From NCBI GenBank assembly GCA_030695945.1, contig JAUYOG010000057.1, forward strand, positions 1-64,000: DNA of 64,000 nucleotides. The letters are read 5' to 3'. The notes under the pieces are model-generated. The model did no database searches. It worked only from the letters and a program-made list of their open reading frames with translations, and was not told the origin of the DNA. Source of the stretch: Ramlibacter sp. GTDB taxonomy: Bacteria; Pseudomonadota; Gammaproteobacteria; Burkholderiales; Burkholderiaceae_C. Shown here piece by piece: positions 43,210-51,300 of the stretch (positions are counted from its first letter, which is position 1; each line of letters begins with the position of its first letter). The translations under genes were made by a program, and so were the position numbers.

Positions 43210-44292
43210 ATGCGTTTTGATGAGAAATCCGTAGATTGCGCCAACAACCCCTTACGCGGGCGCCGGGCCTTCCTGGCTGGCGCCCTGTTGCCCGTGCTGG
43301 CCGGCTGCCGAAGCACCCCGCAGTTCGTTGACGCCGCCGGCCGTCCCCTGGAAGGCAGCCTGGCCGCCATGGAGCGCGTGGTGATCAATGGCGTGGAGCA
43401 GAGTGTCTGGCTGCGGGGCCGCAGCGTGCGCAATCCCATCCTGCTCATCCTGCACGGGGGCCCGGGCGCCAGCGAATCAGCGTTGTTGCGCCACTTCAAC
43501 ACCGACCTGGAACAGGATTACCTCGTGTGCTACTGGGAGCAACGCGGCACCGGGCGGTCGTGGCGCCCCCAGCTCGATGCCGCCAGCATGAGCATTGCGC
43601 AGATCCTCGACGACCTTGATCGGCTGGTCGACCTGCTGCTGCGCAGGTTCGGGGAGGACAAGGTGGTGTTGCTCGGGCACTCCTGGGGCACCGTACTGGG
43701 CGTGCTCTATTCGCAGCGGCATCCCGCGAAGGTCGCGCGCTACATTGGCGTGGCGCAGGTCGTGAACGTCGTTGCCGCGCAGGAAGCCGAGCTGGCATTT
43801 GCGCTCGAACAGGCGCGCCAGCGCCGGGACGATCGGGCCATTACCGCGCTGGCCGGGTTGGGCAATCCTCCGTTCGGCGTCGATGCCGCACTGGAGCTGG
43901 AGGGTTGGACCGCAAGGTTCGGCGGGCTCTTCGCCGGCGGCCTGGACAAGGGCGACCTGATCATGGCGGCGTTGCGTGCCAGCGAGGCGAACCTGCTCGA
44001 CCTCGCGCTCTTCGGGCTGGGCAACCGCTTTTCCCTGCGCGCCCTGTGGCGTGAGTACCTGCAGGTCGCGCTGGACAAGACCGTCCCACGCCTGGGCGTT
44101 CCGGTGTTGCTCGTCCTCGGCAGGCACGACCGCCATGTCTCTTCCGAGCTTGCCGCGCGCTGGTTCGCGTCGTTGCAGGCGCCCGGCAAGCGCCTTGTTT
44201 GGTTCGAGCAATCGGGTCACAACCCGCCGTTCGAGGAACCGGCGCGATTCAACGCCTTGTTGCGGGAAGTGGCGCGTCATGGAGCGGGGTGA
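43210..44292 (+). CDS. Alpha/beta hydrolase lipoprotein, proline iminopeptidase-like
   Basis: A 360-residue exported hydrolase. The N-terminus RGRRAFLAGALLPVLAGC joins a Tat-like twin arginine with a lipobox (cysteine near residue 35). Active-site features are the oxyanion HGGPGASE, nucleophile GHSWGTVLG (serine near residue 160), an acid in LGRHDRHV and the histidine in SGHNPPFEEP, as in proline iminopeptidase-like enzymes. Divergent from norS across 170 bases with the FNR box, so it may respond to it as well. The stop overlaps the convergent FAD gene by 16 bases. Confidence 0.82.
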   Translation: MRFDEKSVDCANNPLRGRRAFLAGALLPVLAGCRSTPQFVDAAGRPLEGSLAAMERVVINGVEQSVWLRGRSVRNPILLILHGGPGASESALLRHFNTDLEQDYLVCYWEQRGTGRSWRPQLDAASMSIAQILDDLDRLVDLLLRRFGEDKVVLLGHSWGTVLGVLYSQRHPAKVARYIGVAQVVNVVAAQEAELAFALEQARQRRDDRAITALAGLGNPPFGVDAALELEGWTARFGGLFAGGLDKGDLIMAALRASEANLLDLALFGLGNRFSLRALWREYLQVALDKTVPRLGVPVLLVLGRHDRHVSSELAARWFASLQAPGKRLVWFEQSGHNPPFEEPARFNALLREVARHGAG

Positions 44293-45518
44293 GGGGAGGC
44301 CACAGGCCCTGTTCGAATCCGCTCAGGCCGGATGCCGATACCGATCAACCGGGCAGGCAGCCGCCGCAACATCGGGAAACGATCGAGGAGCTTCAACTGC
44401 AGGGGCAGATCGTCCGGCGTCCCCAGCCCGGCCAACACGGGCGCCAGCACGCCGTCCTGCAGGGCTCTCTGGAAACGCTGCGTCACTCGCGCGGGCCACT
44501 GCCGCCGACGCTGCACGGCGGCGAGATGCTCCCCGGTGAGTTGGTCGTCCAGGAGCGGGCGGGCGAGCAGGTTGGCGGCGGCGACGGCATCCTGGATGGC
44601 CAGGTTGATCCCCACGCCTCCGATGGGCGACATGGCGTGCGCGGCATCGCCGATGCAGAGGAAACCGTCGCGATACCACTGGGGCATATGACTGAGCTGG
44701 ACGCTCAGCAACTTGACATCGTCCCAGCCGGTAAGCGTTCCGATCCTGTCGGACAGGAAGGTGGCCGCCGCCGCCACGCGCTGGCGGAAGGCGTCGATGC
44801 CTTGCTCCTTGAGGGACTGGAGCGCGCCCTTGGGGATGACGTACGCGCACTGCCAGTAGTCGCCACGGTTCAGCGTGACGACCATCGTGCCGCGGCGAAT
44901 GACTCCGCCGGTTTCCGCGCGGTCCCGCGCGTGATCGCGCGGCAGCCTGAACCACAGCACGTCGATCGGCGCCCCGAGGTCGTCGCTGCCCAGCCCGGCG
45001 CTTCCCCGCAACGTCGTGTGGCGTCCGTCCGCCGCGACGACCAACGGGGCCGTCACCGTGAAGACGCCGTCCGGCCCTTCGGCCTCGACCCCGACGATCC
45101 GCTGCCGGTCCTCCAGCACGCGACGCGCCTTCGTTCCCATCATCAGCGAAAAGTTGGGCAGGTCTCGCGCCTGCGCGGCGATGAAGTCGAGGAAATCCCA
45201 CTGCGGGACGAGGACGAGGAACTGCCGTGCGGCCGCCACGTGCCGGAAATCGGCGATGGTGACGACGCGGCCATAGACGTCCGCCGTCAGCTGCGCCACC
45301 TCCTGGTGCGGAAGCCGCAGAAACGCTTCGAGCAGGCCCAGGTCATCGAGCAAAGTGAGGGTGGAGGGATGGATGGTGTCGCCGCGGAAGTCCCGCAGGA
45401 AGTCGGCGTGCTTCTCGAGCACCACGACTTCGACACCGGCGCGGGCGAGCAGGTAGCCCAGCATCAATCCGGCCGGCCCGCCCCCCGCAATGCAGCATTG
45501 GGTCATGAAGTTATGCAT
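44277..45518 (-). CDS. FAD-dependent monooxygenase (aromatic hydroxylase type)
   Basis: A 413-residue flavoprotein of the PHBH-like group. FAD motifs: GGGPAGLMLGYLLARAG near residue 13, the RDFRGDTIHP segment, and GDAAHAMSPIGGVGINLAIQDA (about residue 290; GD motif). A DG motif ADGRHTTLR is also present. The ATG at 45518 overlaps the stop of the upstream MaoC-like gene; the next ATG (45506) is an alternative. Co-transcribed with the MaoC gene under the TetR-type operator. Substrate unknown. Confidence 0.87.
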   Translation of the reverse strand: MHNFMTQCCIAGGGPAGLMLGYLLARAGVEVVVLEKHADFLRDFRGDTIHPSTLTLLDDLGLLEAFLRLPHQEVAQLTADVYGRVVTIADFRHVAAARQFLVLVPQWDFLDFIAAQARDLPNFSLMMGTKARRVLEDRQRIVGVEAEGPDGVFTVTAPLVVAADGRHTTLRGSAGLGSDDLGAPIDVLWFRLPRDHARDRAETGGVIRRGTMVVTLNRGDYWQCAYVIPKGALQSLKEQGIDAFRQRVAAAATFLSDRIGTLTGWDDVKLLSVQLSHMPQWYRDGFLCIGDAAHAMSPIGGVGINLAIQDAVAAANLLARPLLDDQLTGEHLAAVQRRRQWPARVTQRFQRALQDGVLAPVLAGLGTPDDLPLQLKLLDRFPMLRRLPARLIGIGIRPERIRTGPVASPHPAP

Positions 45519-46416
45519 CGTTGTCAGGCATGGCGACGATCCTGTCGCGGTCATTGCAGTGCCGGACCTGCGTAACAACAGCCGGGCGTGGGTCGTCCCC
45601 AGTGAGCAGCGCGAGGGCGGTGCCCCGGTCCGTCACGCCCCGCCGCAGCTCCACGGCTGTGTCGTGATACACGGGGCCCTTCATCCACACGTCGACCCGC
45701 CGCGGGCTTCCCATGTCGTGGAGGCCGGACCGGGCAAGGCTGTGTCCCACCACACGCAGCGGGTGGAAGAAGGCGCGGCGAAATCCCATCAGGCGAGCGT
45801 ACGGGCTCCACATGTGCACCGGGTTGTAGTCCCCCGTCAGCGCGCCGAAGCGCCATGACGCGCCGGAGCGCATCAGCCAGGCCGCGACGGATTCCGTCGC
45901 CGGCGGCGGCGGAAATGCGGAGACGTTGCGGTCCTGAGCGCAGGGGAACCCGCGTACGTAGAAGGTGTTCAGGCTCTCGGCGACGAGTGTGCCCGCGACG
46001 AGGGTCCGGGTATGCAGGTCGACCTCGAGCCCCTTCGGGAGACCGCGATGCGCGTGCACGCGGCATTCGAATGCGAGGGGGACATCCGCGGCGACGGTTA
46101 CCAGATCCAGGAGCTGATTGCGCACCTGCAGCACACGCCAGATCGCGAAGGGTGATTTCCGGTGGGCCAGCAGCGACATCTGCAGCCGGAAGGACGTGGC
46201 GTGGACGAAGAGCGGCGGGAGCCGGCCCGGGGCCGTGGGCAGGCCGCAGAGGCGCGTGAAGTCCTCGATGTCGCGCGCCGGTGTGCGATTGGCTTGCCAG
46301 CTCGCGGACAGCGCGGGAATCGGCCGCAACGCCCCGTTGGGCCACGCGGGACAGAAGGTGCCGGCCATGTACTGTGCCGCATGTGGCCGGCTGGCGTATT
46401 GGATGTGATGTGACAT
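45511..46416 (-). CDS. MaoC-like hotdog-fold acyl dehydratase
   Basis: A 301-residue protein. Its C-terminal half holds the MaoC/R-hydratase active-site motif GDYNPVHMWSPYARLMGF (catalytic D and H), followed by FHPLRVVGHSLA. The N-terminal half is a degenerate hotdog repeat, so the whole looks like a double-hotdog enoyl hydratase. It would hydrate an enoyl-thioester. The ATG at 46416 is 26 bases from the operator; an ATG at 46368 is an alternative. Divergent from the TetR gene and joined to the FAD monooxygenase gene by an ATGCATAA overlap. Confidence 0.85.
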   Translation of the reverse strand: MSHHIQYASRPHAAQYMAGTFCPAWPNGALRPIPALSASWQANRTPARDIEDFTRLCGLPTAPGRLPPLFVHATSFRLQMSLLAHRKSPFAIWRVLQVRNQLLDLVTVAADVPLAFECRVHAHRGLPKGLEVDLHTRTLVAGTLVAESLNTFYVRGFPCAQDRNVSAFPPPPATESVAAWLMRSGASWRFGALTGDYNPVHMWSPYARLMGFRRAFFHPLRVVGHSLARSGLHDMGSPRRVDVWMKGPVYHDTAVELRRGVTDRGTALALLTGDDPRPAVVTQVRHCNDRDRIVAMPDNDA

Positions 46417-46441
46417 TGGACAAGCGCAGGGACGGCAGGTA

Positions 46442-46456
46442 TAGAGTTATACTCTA
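46442..46456. promoter_or_regulatory. Perfect TetR-type operator between the MaoC-like and tetR-type genes
   Basis: TAGAGTTATACTCTA, a perfect palindrome around TAT, lies in the 95-base divergent region. TATAGA at 46440-46445 could be the -10 of the tetR-type gene (TTGGAC at 46416-46421, 18-base spacing), so the repressor would shut off both directions. A near copy lies at 35926-35940. Confidence 0.78.
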
Positions 46457-46511
46457 GAGAATTGCTCCACACCGCGGCGACCCTGCGGGACGTAGGGTAA
46501 AGTCTGCTGCC

Positions 46512-47093
46512 ATGGACCCGCTATCGACACAGGCAAGACTCCTGAACGCGGCAACGCAGGTGTTTCTCGAGCACGGGTTCGCGGCGTCGTCGATGGACAT
46601 GGTGCGGCAGCGCGCCGGCGTCAGCAACGGAAGCCTCTATCACCACTTCCCCACGAAGGCCAGGCTGGCGGACGTGCTGTATGCGTATACCCTTCGTGAC
46701 TTCCACAGCGCCCTGCTGCCCTCCATCGGGGAGCGGACGGCCGCCGAGGCCGGAGTGCGGGGCATGGTTCGCGCCTATGTCAACTGGGTCGTCGCCCATC
46801 CCGATCGCGCCCGGCTGTTGCATGAGTTGCGCAGGGGCGGCCACCTGTCGGAGGAGGGGGAATGGACGAAGGAGCGCGAAGACAATTTCCGCGTGCTGAG
46901 CGAGTGGGTGTCGCAAAGGGTCGCGGAGGGGCAGATGCGCAAGATGCCGTTCGCCCTCTGGGTCGCCCTCGTGTTCGCGCCGGCCATATCGCTGACCGCT
47001 CACTGGGTCAAGCAGCCCAGCCCGAGTGTGGCGCCGGCCACCCGCGGCGCTCTCGAGCGCGCCGCCTGGCTTTCCGTCTCGCCCGACGAATAG
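46512..47093 (+). CDS. TetR/AcrR-family transcriptional regulator
   Basis: A 193-residue repressor. Residues 8-60 form the TetR helix-turn-helix (MDMVRQRAGVSNGSLYHHFPTKARL). The rest is the helical ligand/dimer domain, with no known ligand family. It most likely binds the palindrome upstream of its own gene and the similar one at 35926. Through these it would control the MaoC/FAD pair next door and the FAD oxidoreductase/nitronate monooxygenase pair 10 kb away, which suggests a lipid or hydrophobic-acid ligand. Confidence 0.88.
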   Translation: MDPLSTQARLLNAATQVFLEHGFAASSMDMVRQRAGVSNGSLYHHFPTKARLADVLYAYTLRDFHSALLPSIGERTAAEAGVRGMVRAYVNWVVAHPDRARLLHELRRGGHLSEEGEWTKEREDNFRVLSEWVSQRVAEGQMRKMPFALWVALVFAPAISLTAHWVKQPSPSVAPATRGALERAAWLSVSPDE

Positions 47094-47096
47094 CCG

Positions 47097-47729
47097 TCAG
47101 CGCCTGACGCTCGCGCCCGCCATGGCCGCGGCAAGTTCCGGTTGGCCGCGGTCCCGCAGGGCATGCACGGCGCCCTCCAGGTCGCGGGCGGCGCGGTTCT
47201 GTCCAAGCTTTCGTTTTCCTTCCAGGCGTGAGACCTCCACTTCGATGCCGACGATCAGCTTCAGCATGTCCTCGAGGTAGTCCGCCGGCGCGTCGCCCAT
47301 TTTCCAGGGACGCGGTTCGCCAGCCTCATGCGTTCGAGTAAGGCGGGCCACCACACCCCGCACGAATTTCGGCTCATCGATGATGCGCAGCTTGCCGTGG
47401 GCGTGGACGACCTCGTAGTTCCATGTGGGCACGTGACGGTGGGTTTCGTGCTTGCTGGGGTACCAGCTCGGCGAAATGTAGCCATGGGGACCCCGAAAGA
47501 TGACCAGCACCTGCGAATCGTTCGCAACTTCCGTCCACAAGGGGTTGGCGCGCGCGATGTGGCCCTGCAGCGTACCGCACGCGCCCCTCTCCGCATCCAG
47601 TTCGAAGGGAATGTGATTGGCATCCAACGCCCCGCCCGCTTGCGTGACGAGGGTGCCGAGGGGGAAGTCATGCACGATCCGCCGGAGTTCCTCCTCGCGG
47701 CGTTCGGCAAAATGTTCGGGCAGGTACAT
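47097..47729 (-). CDS. FMN-binding negative transcriptional regulator (PaiB-like)
   Basis: A 210-residue split-barrel flavin-binding protein of the PaiB family. MYLPEHFAE opens the chain, and HIPFELD, ANPLWTEV, FRGPHGYISPSWY and VPTWNYEVVHAHGKL are family motifs. PaiB proteins affect sporulation and protease genes in Bacillus but act elsewhere as small FMN-binding enzymes. It converges 3 bases after the TetR stop and is divergent from a MocR-type regulator, the common partner of this gene. Confidence 0.9.
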   Translation of the reverse strand: MYLPEHFAERREEELRRIVHDFPLGTLVTQAGGALDANHIPFELDAERGACGTLQGHIARANPLWTEVANDSQVLVIFRGPHGYISPSWYPSKHETHRHVPTWNYEVVHAHGKLRIIDEPKFVRGVVARLTRTHEAGEPRPWKMGDAPADYLEDMLKLIVGIEVEVSRLEGKRKLGQNRAARDLEGAVHALRDRGQPELAAAMAGASVRR

Positions 47730-47837
47730 GGTGTGGGTTCCGGATGGGCGAAAGGCTTCGAGTGTCCCCCGCATGTGGCATGATGAAAACAGCCACTTCC
47801 CGATGATTTTTCCGGGCCAGTTTGCGAAGGTATCGCC

Positions 47838-49310
47838 ATGGACGACCAACTCCGACGGGGTCGAGGGCGTGCCCTGTACGAAGAGATCAGGGCCCGTGTG
47901 CTCGATGGGACATACGGTGCGGGGGCGCGCCTGCCTTCGACGCGCGCGTGCGCGGAGGAAAGGGGCCTGTCCAGGACGACCGTCAGCGCTGTCCATGAGC
48001 AACTTGCCGCCGAGGGTTTCATCGAGACACGTCGCGGCGCCAGCAGCCGCGTCGCGGCGGGGGCCATGTCCGCCACGGAGGTGCGACGCGGCGGCCGCGG
48101 CGATCGACAGAATCCTTCCCAGGCACGCCTCTCGGCGTTCGGTGAACGCGCCAGGAACCTGGCGCTTCCCGGCGCGCCTGCGCCCGCCGGGCACATCGAC
48201 TTCAGGTACGGCGCGCTCGCCGGCGCGGACTTCCCGACCCTCGCCTGGATGAAGGCGTCGCGCTGCGTGGAGCGGGAGCGCCCGCCCAGGCTGGAGTATT
48301 CCGATCCTCGAGGCGACCCAGGTCTGCGTCGAGCCCTGCATGCCTACTTGGCACGCGCGAGGGGCATTTCGTGCCATCCGGACCAGCTGGTGATCGTCAA
48401 CGGTTCGCAGCAGGCGCTGGATCTGTGCGCACGGGTTCTGCTCGATCCCGGCGACCTGGCCATCGTGGAGAACCCGGGTTACCGGATGGCCCACCACGTA
48501 TTCGGTGCCGTGGGGGCGCGGCTGCTCGGCATCCCCGTCGACCAGTGGGGCCTCAAGACCGGGCTATTGGCTCGCGTGCGGAACGCAGCCTTGGCGTATG
48601 TGACGCCCACGCACCAGTTTCCGCTGGGTGCTTTTCTCCCGATGCCCCGGCGCCAGGCGCTCCTGAACTGGGCCGCGCAGACCGGGGCATGGGTGCTGGA
48701 GGACGATTACGACAGCGAGTACCGCTACTCGGTGCGTCCCGAGCCTACCCTGCAGTCACTGGACGCCCGGGGTACCGTCATCTACATCGGGACCTTTTCG
48801 AAGACCTTGTCCCCTGTACTGAGGCTCGGCTACATGATCGTGCCGCCGCAGCTTATCCACTCCATTGCAGCCGCCAAGCAGCTCGCGGACCGGCATGCCG
48901 CTTCGCATGCGCAGCGCACGCTGGCGTTGTTGCTGGAGGATGGTTCCTACGAGCGGCATCTGCGCCGCATCCGCCGCCTGCAGGAGGCCAGGCGCACCGC
49001 GCTGCTGGAAGCCCTGGAGGGTCATTTGCGGGGGCGCGTGACGGTCGCAGGGGCGTCCAGCGGACTTCACCTGGTGACCTGGATTCACGATGTCCCCGGC
49101 GACCGCGAAGCCGAGCTGGTGGCCGAGGCGGAGCGTGAGCGGGTGCGGGTGTACCCGTTGGGGCCGCTCTACCTTCCGCGGCGGGGAGCCGACATCGGCA
49201 GGAAAAGCGCCGGCCTTGTCCTCGGATACGCGTTGCTGAACCCGGAGCGGATCGAATCCGGAGTCCGGCGACTCGCGGCATCCATCCGCCGGGTGACAGC
49301 CCGGTCATGA
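47838..49310 (+). CDS. MocR/PdxR-type regulator (GntR domain plus aminotransferase domain)
   Basis: A 490-residue fusion: an N-terminal GntR winged helix (residues 10-75, LPSTRACAEERGLSRTTVSAV) and a fold-type I aminotransferase domain (about 115-485). The PLP lysine is in the FSKTLSPVLRLGY segment and EDDYDSEYRY carries the aspartate that holds the PLP ring. MocR regulators sense PLP or amine substrates. It is divergent from the PaiB gene by 108 bases, the arrangement seen for PdxR-like pairs, so it probably controls PaiB. Confidence 0.92.
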   Translation: MDDQLRRGRGRALYEEIRARVLDGTYGAGARLPSTRACAEERGLSRTTVSAVHEQLAAEGFIETRRGASSRVAAGAMSATEVRRGGRGDRQNPSQARLSAFGERARNLALPGAPAPAGHIDFRYGALAGADFPTLAWMKASRCVERERPPRLEYSDPRGDPGLRRALHAYLARARGISCHPDQLVIVNGSQQALDLCARVLLDPGDLAIVENPGYRMAHHVFGAVGARLLGIPVDQWGLKTGLLARVRNAALAYVTPTHQFPLGAFLPMPRRQALLNWAAQTGAWVLEDDYDSEYRYSVRPEPTLQSLDARGTVIYIGTFSKTLSPVLRLGYMIVPPQLIHSIAAAKQLADRHAASHAQRTLALLLEDGSYERHLRRIRRLQEARRTALLEALEGHLRGRVTVAGASSGLHLVTWIHDVPGDREAELVAEAERERVRVYPLGPLYLPRRGADIGRKSAGLVLGYALLNPERIESGVRRLAASIRRVTARS

Positions 49311-49325
49311 AGAGCTGATCCAGCC

Positions 49326-49352
49326 TGTCACAAGTCCCGCAGGTGTTTCGTC
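49326..49352 (+). promoter_or_regulatory. ECF41-type promoter of the sigma factor gene
   Basis: TGTCACA (49326-49332) and CGTC (49349-49352) are separated by exactly 16 bases, the known ECF41 target pattern. It lies 27 bases upstream of the sigma gene start, which makes the gene autoregulated. The same two boxes with the same spacing are found at 50276-50302. Confidence 0.88.
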
Positions 49353-49378
49353 TAAGCTGGACCAGAGCCCCAGCCGCC

Positions 49379-50254
49379 ATGCCCCACGATCCCGCCCCAA
49401 CCGTCCAGTTCCACGGCCTGCGTCCTCGCCTCTTCGGCATCGCCTACCGCATGCTGGGCGTGCGTGCGGACGCCGAGGACGTGCTGCAGGATGCCTGGCT
49501 GCGCTGGCGCGACGCCGACCACGCGGCCATGCAATCCGCCGAGGCATGGCTGGTGACGGTGGTCACGCGGCTGGCGATCGACCGCCTGAGGGCGGCTCGC
49601 AGCGAACGCGAGGCCTACACCGGGTCCTGGCTGCCCGAGCCTATCGTGCAGGTGGAAGAGCGCACGCCCGAGACGGCCGCGGAGCTGGCCAGCGACCTGT
49701 CCGTGGCCTTCCTGCACCTGCTGGAGCGGCTGGGCCCCGAGGAGCGTGCGGCTTTCCTGCTGCGCCAGGTGTTCGACTACGACTACCGCGAAATCGCCGA
49801 GATGCTGGACAAGCGCGAATCCGCCGTGCGCCAGCTGGTTCACCGCGCCGGCGAGCGGGTGCGGCAGGAGCGGCCCCGCTTCGAGGTGCCGGCGGAGACG
49901 CATCGGCGCCTGCTGGAGAAGTTCGTCATTGCGGCGCAGAGCGGGCAGCGCGCCGCCATTCGCGCGCTGCTGGCCGATGACGTGCAGGCCATCGGCGATG
50001 GCGGCGGCCAGGTGCCGTCGGTGGCCGGCGGCATGCACGGGGGCGAGCGCGTCACGAACCTGTACTGGGCACATGCGCTTCGCTATGGGCCGCGCCTTCG
50101 CTACCGCCTCGCCATGGTCAACGCCGAGCCGGGGCTCCTGCGCTACATCGACGGCCGGCTGGAATCGGTCAACGCGGTGGTGATCGACGGCGAGCGCATC
50201 GTGGCGATCTACGCCATCCGCAATCCGGACAAGCTGGTGAACGTCTCGGCCTGA
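49379..50254 (+). CDS. ECF41-group RNA polymerase sigma factor with SnoaL-like extension
   Basis: A 291-residue sigma factor. Sigma region 2 (about residues 15-75; IAYRMLGVRADAEDVLQDAW) and region 4 (about 110-165; LLRQVFDYDYREIAEML) are followed by a 110-residue NTF2/SnoaL-like C-terminal domain carrying the ECF41 hallmarks DGGG (about residue 208) and NPDK near the C-terminus. In ECF41 proteins this extension works as a built-in anti-sigma and there is no separate anti-sigma gene, as here. Start is ATG 49379, 27 bases after the promoter. Confidence 0.92.
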   Translation: MPHDPAPTVQFHGLRPRLFGIAYRMLGVRADAEDVLQDAWLRWRDADHAAMQSAEAWLVTVVTRLAIDRLRAARSEREAYTGSWLPEPIVQVEERTPETAAELASDLSVAFLHLLERLGPEERAAFLLRQVFDYDYREIAEMLDKRESAVRQLVHRAGERVRQERPRFEVPAETHRRLLEKFVIAAQSGQRAAIRALLADDVQAIGDGGGQVPSVAGGMHGGERVTNLYWAHALRYGPRLRYRLAMVNAEPGLLRYIDGRLESVNAVVIDGERIVAIYAIRNPDKLVNVSA

Positions 50255-50275
50255 CGCATCCGCCGGCCTTGGTCC

Positions 50276-50302
50276 TGTCACAAGGCGGCGCGCCGGCGCG
50301 TC
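50276..50302 (+). promoter_or_regulatory. ECF41-type promoter of the carboxymuconolactone decarboxylase-like gene
   Basis: TGTCACA (50276-50282), 16 bases, CGTC (50299-50302), identical in both boxes and spacing to the sigma gene promoter. The target gene ATG is 64 bases downstream. Confidence 0.9.
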
Positions 50303-50365
50303 TGGGAAGCGAGGAGCGTTCAACCCACGCTCCTTTCCCATCGACGAACCCACAGGAGCCTTTCC

Positions 50366-50824
50366 ATGTCGCCTCGCCTCAACTATCACGCCCTCGCCCC
50401 CCAATCCGCCAAGGCCCTCGCCCAGTTTTCCCAGACGGCCGGCGGCGCGCTCGACAAGCGCCTGAAGGAGCTCGTCAACCTGCGCATCAGCCAGATCAAC
50501 GGCTGCGCGTTCTGCATCGACATGCACTGGGCGGACCTGGTCAAGCAGGGCATGGAGCCGCGGCAGCTCAATGCGCTGGCCGGCTGGCGGGAGGCGCGAC
50601 GGTTCTTCGACGACAGGCATCGTGCGGCGCTGCAATGGGCGGAAGCCGTGAATGCGATTCCGCACCGCGCGCCGGGCGATGCCGATTTCGAGGAAGTCAA
50701 GCGCCACTTCAGCGATGCCGAAATCGCGGAGCTGACCTTCTCGGTGGCTGCCATTCGCGCGTGGAACGCGCTGAATGCGAGTTTCCACATGCCCGTGCCG
50801 GAGCAGCCTTACGTCGCGGGTTGA
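50366..50824 (+). CDS. Carboxymuconolactone decarboxylase/AhpD-like protein
   Basis: A 152-residue, probably trimeric or hexameric, all-alpha AhpD-like protein. The CAFCIDMH motif (CxxC with the following histidine, about residues 46-53) is the peroxidase or proton-relay site of the family. Carboxymuconolactone decarboxylase-like proteins are the most common targets of ECF41 sigma factors, and this gene carries an exact ECF41 promoter. It probably helps against peroxide or reactive electrophiles. A 267-base stretch without gene follows. Confidence 0.93.
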   Translation: MSPRLNYHALAPQSAKALAQFSQTAGGALDKRLKELVNLRISQINGCAFCIDMHWADLVKQGMEPRQLNALAGWREARRFFDDRHRAALQWAEAVNAIPHRAPGDADFEEVKRHFSDAEIAELTFSVAAIRAWNALNASFHMPVPEQPYVAG

Positions 50825-51091
50825 AGCAGCCGGTCCGCACACGACATCCGAAGGAGCGCCGCGGTGCTGCTCCGGAGGGATCGCGTTGCCTGAGGCACGC
50901 CGCCGTATGCCCAGCCCCAGGCCACGACGAATGCCCGGCCTTTCAGCGGCTTCTTCGTGCCGCGGCTTCCGGTGCGCTGGCGGCAGCCAATGCCGCGCCC
51001 CCGCGCTCAATGGCCCCACCACGCAAACCGCCTTTGTCCGGCAGGGGCTGCTGCAATGGCATCGTTCGGTTTTCCACGAACGGAGTGCAGC

Positions 51092-51298
51092 ATGGACCCC
51101 GAAGTCTTCAACGCCAGCCTGCGGAAGTTCCTCAGGACGGTGGGCGTGAGTTCCCAGCGCGAGATCGAGCAGGCCGTGGCGGCCCTGGCCCAGGCCGGCG
51201 CCATCGCGGGCACGGAGACGTTTCCCGCGACGATGACACTGGACGTCCCCGGGCTGAAGCTTCACATCACCTTTGCCGAGGATGTGAAGCTCCAGTAG
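51092..51298 (+). CDS. DUF6494-type small protein
   Basis: A 68-residue protein. FNASLRKFLRTVGVSSQREIE followed by an alanine-rich helix and TMTLDVPGLKLHITF resembles DUF6494-like small proteins, whose function is unknown. CGGAG lies 7 bases before the ATG at 51092. No membrane segment. Its stop is 2 bases from the convergent rhodanese gene. The 267 bases before it contain no gene I can support. Confidence 0.75.
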   Translation: MDPEVFNASLRKFLRTVGVSSQREIEQAVAALAQAGAIAGTETFPATMTLDVPGLKLHITFAEDVKLQ

Positions 51299-51300
51299 AT

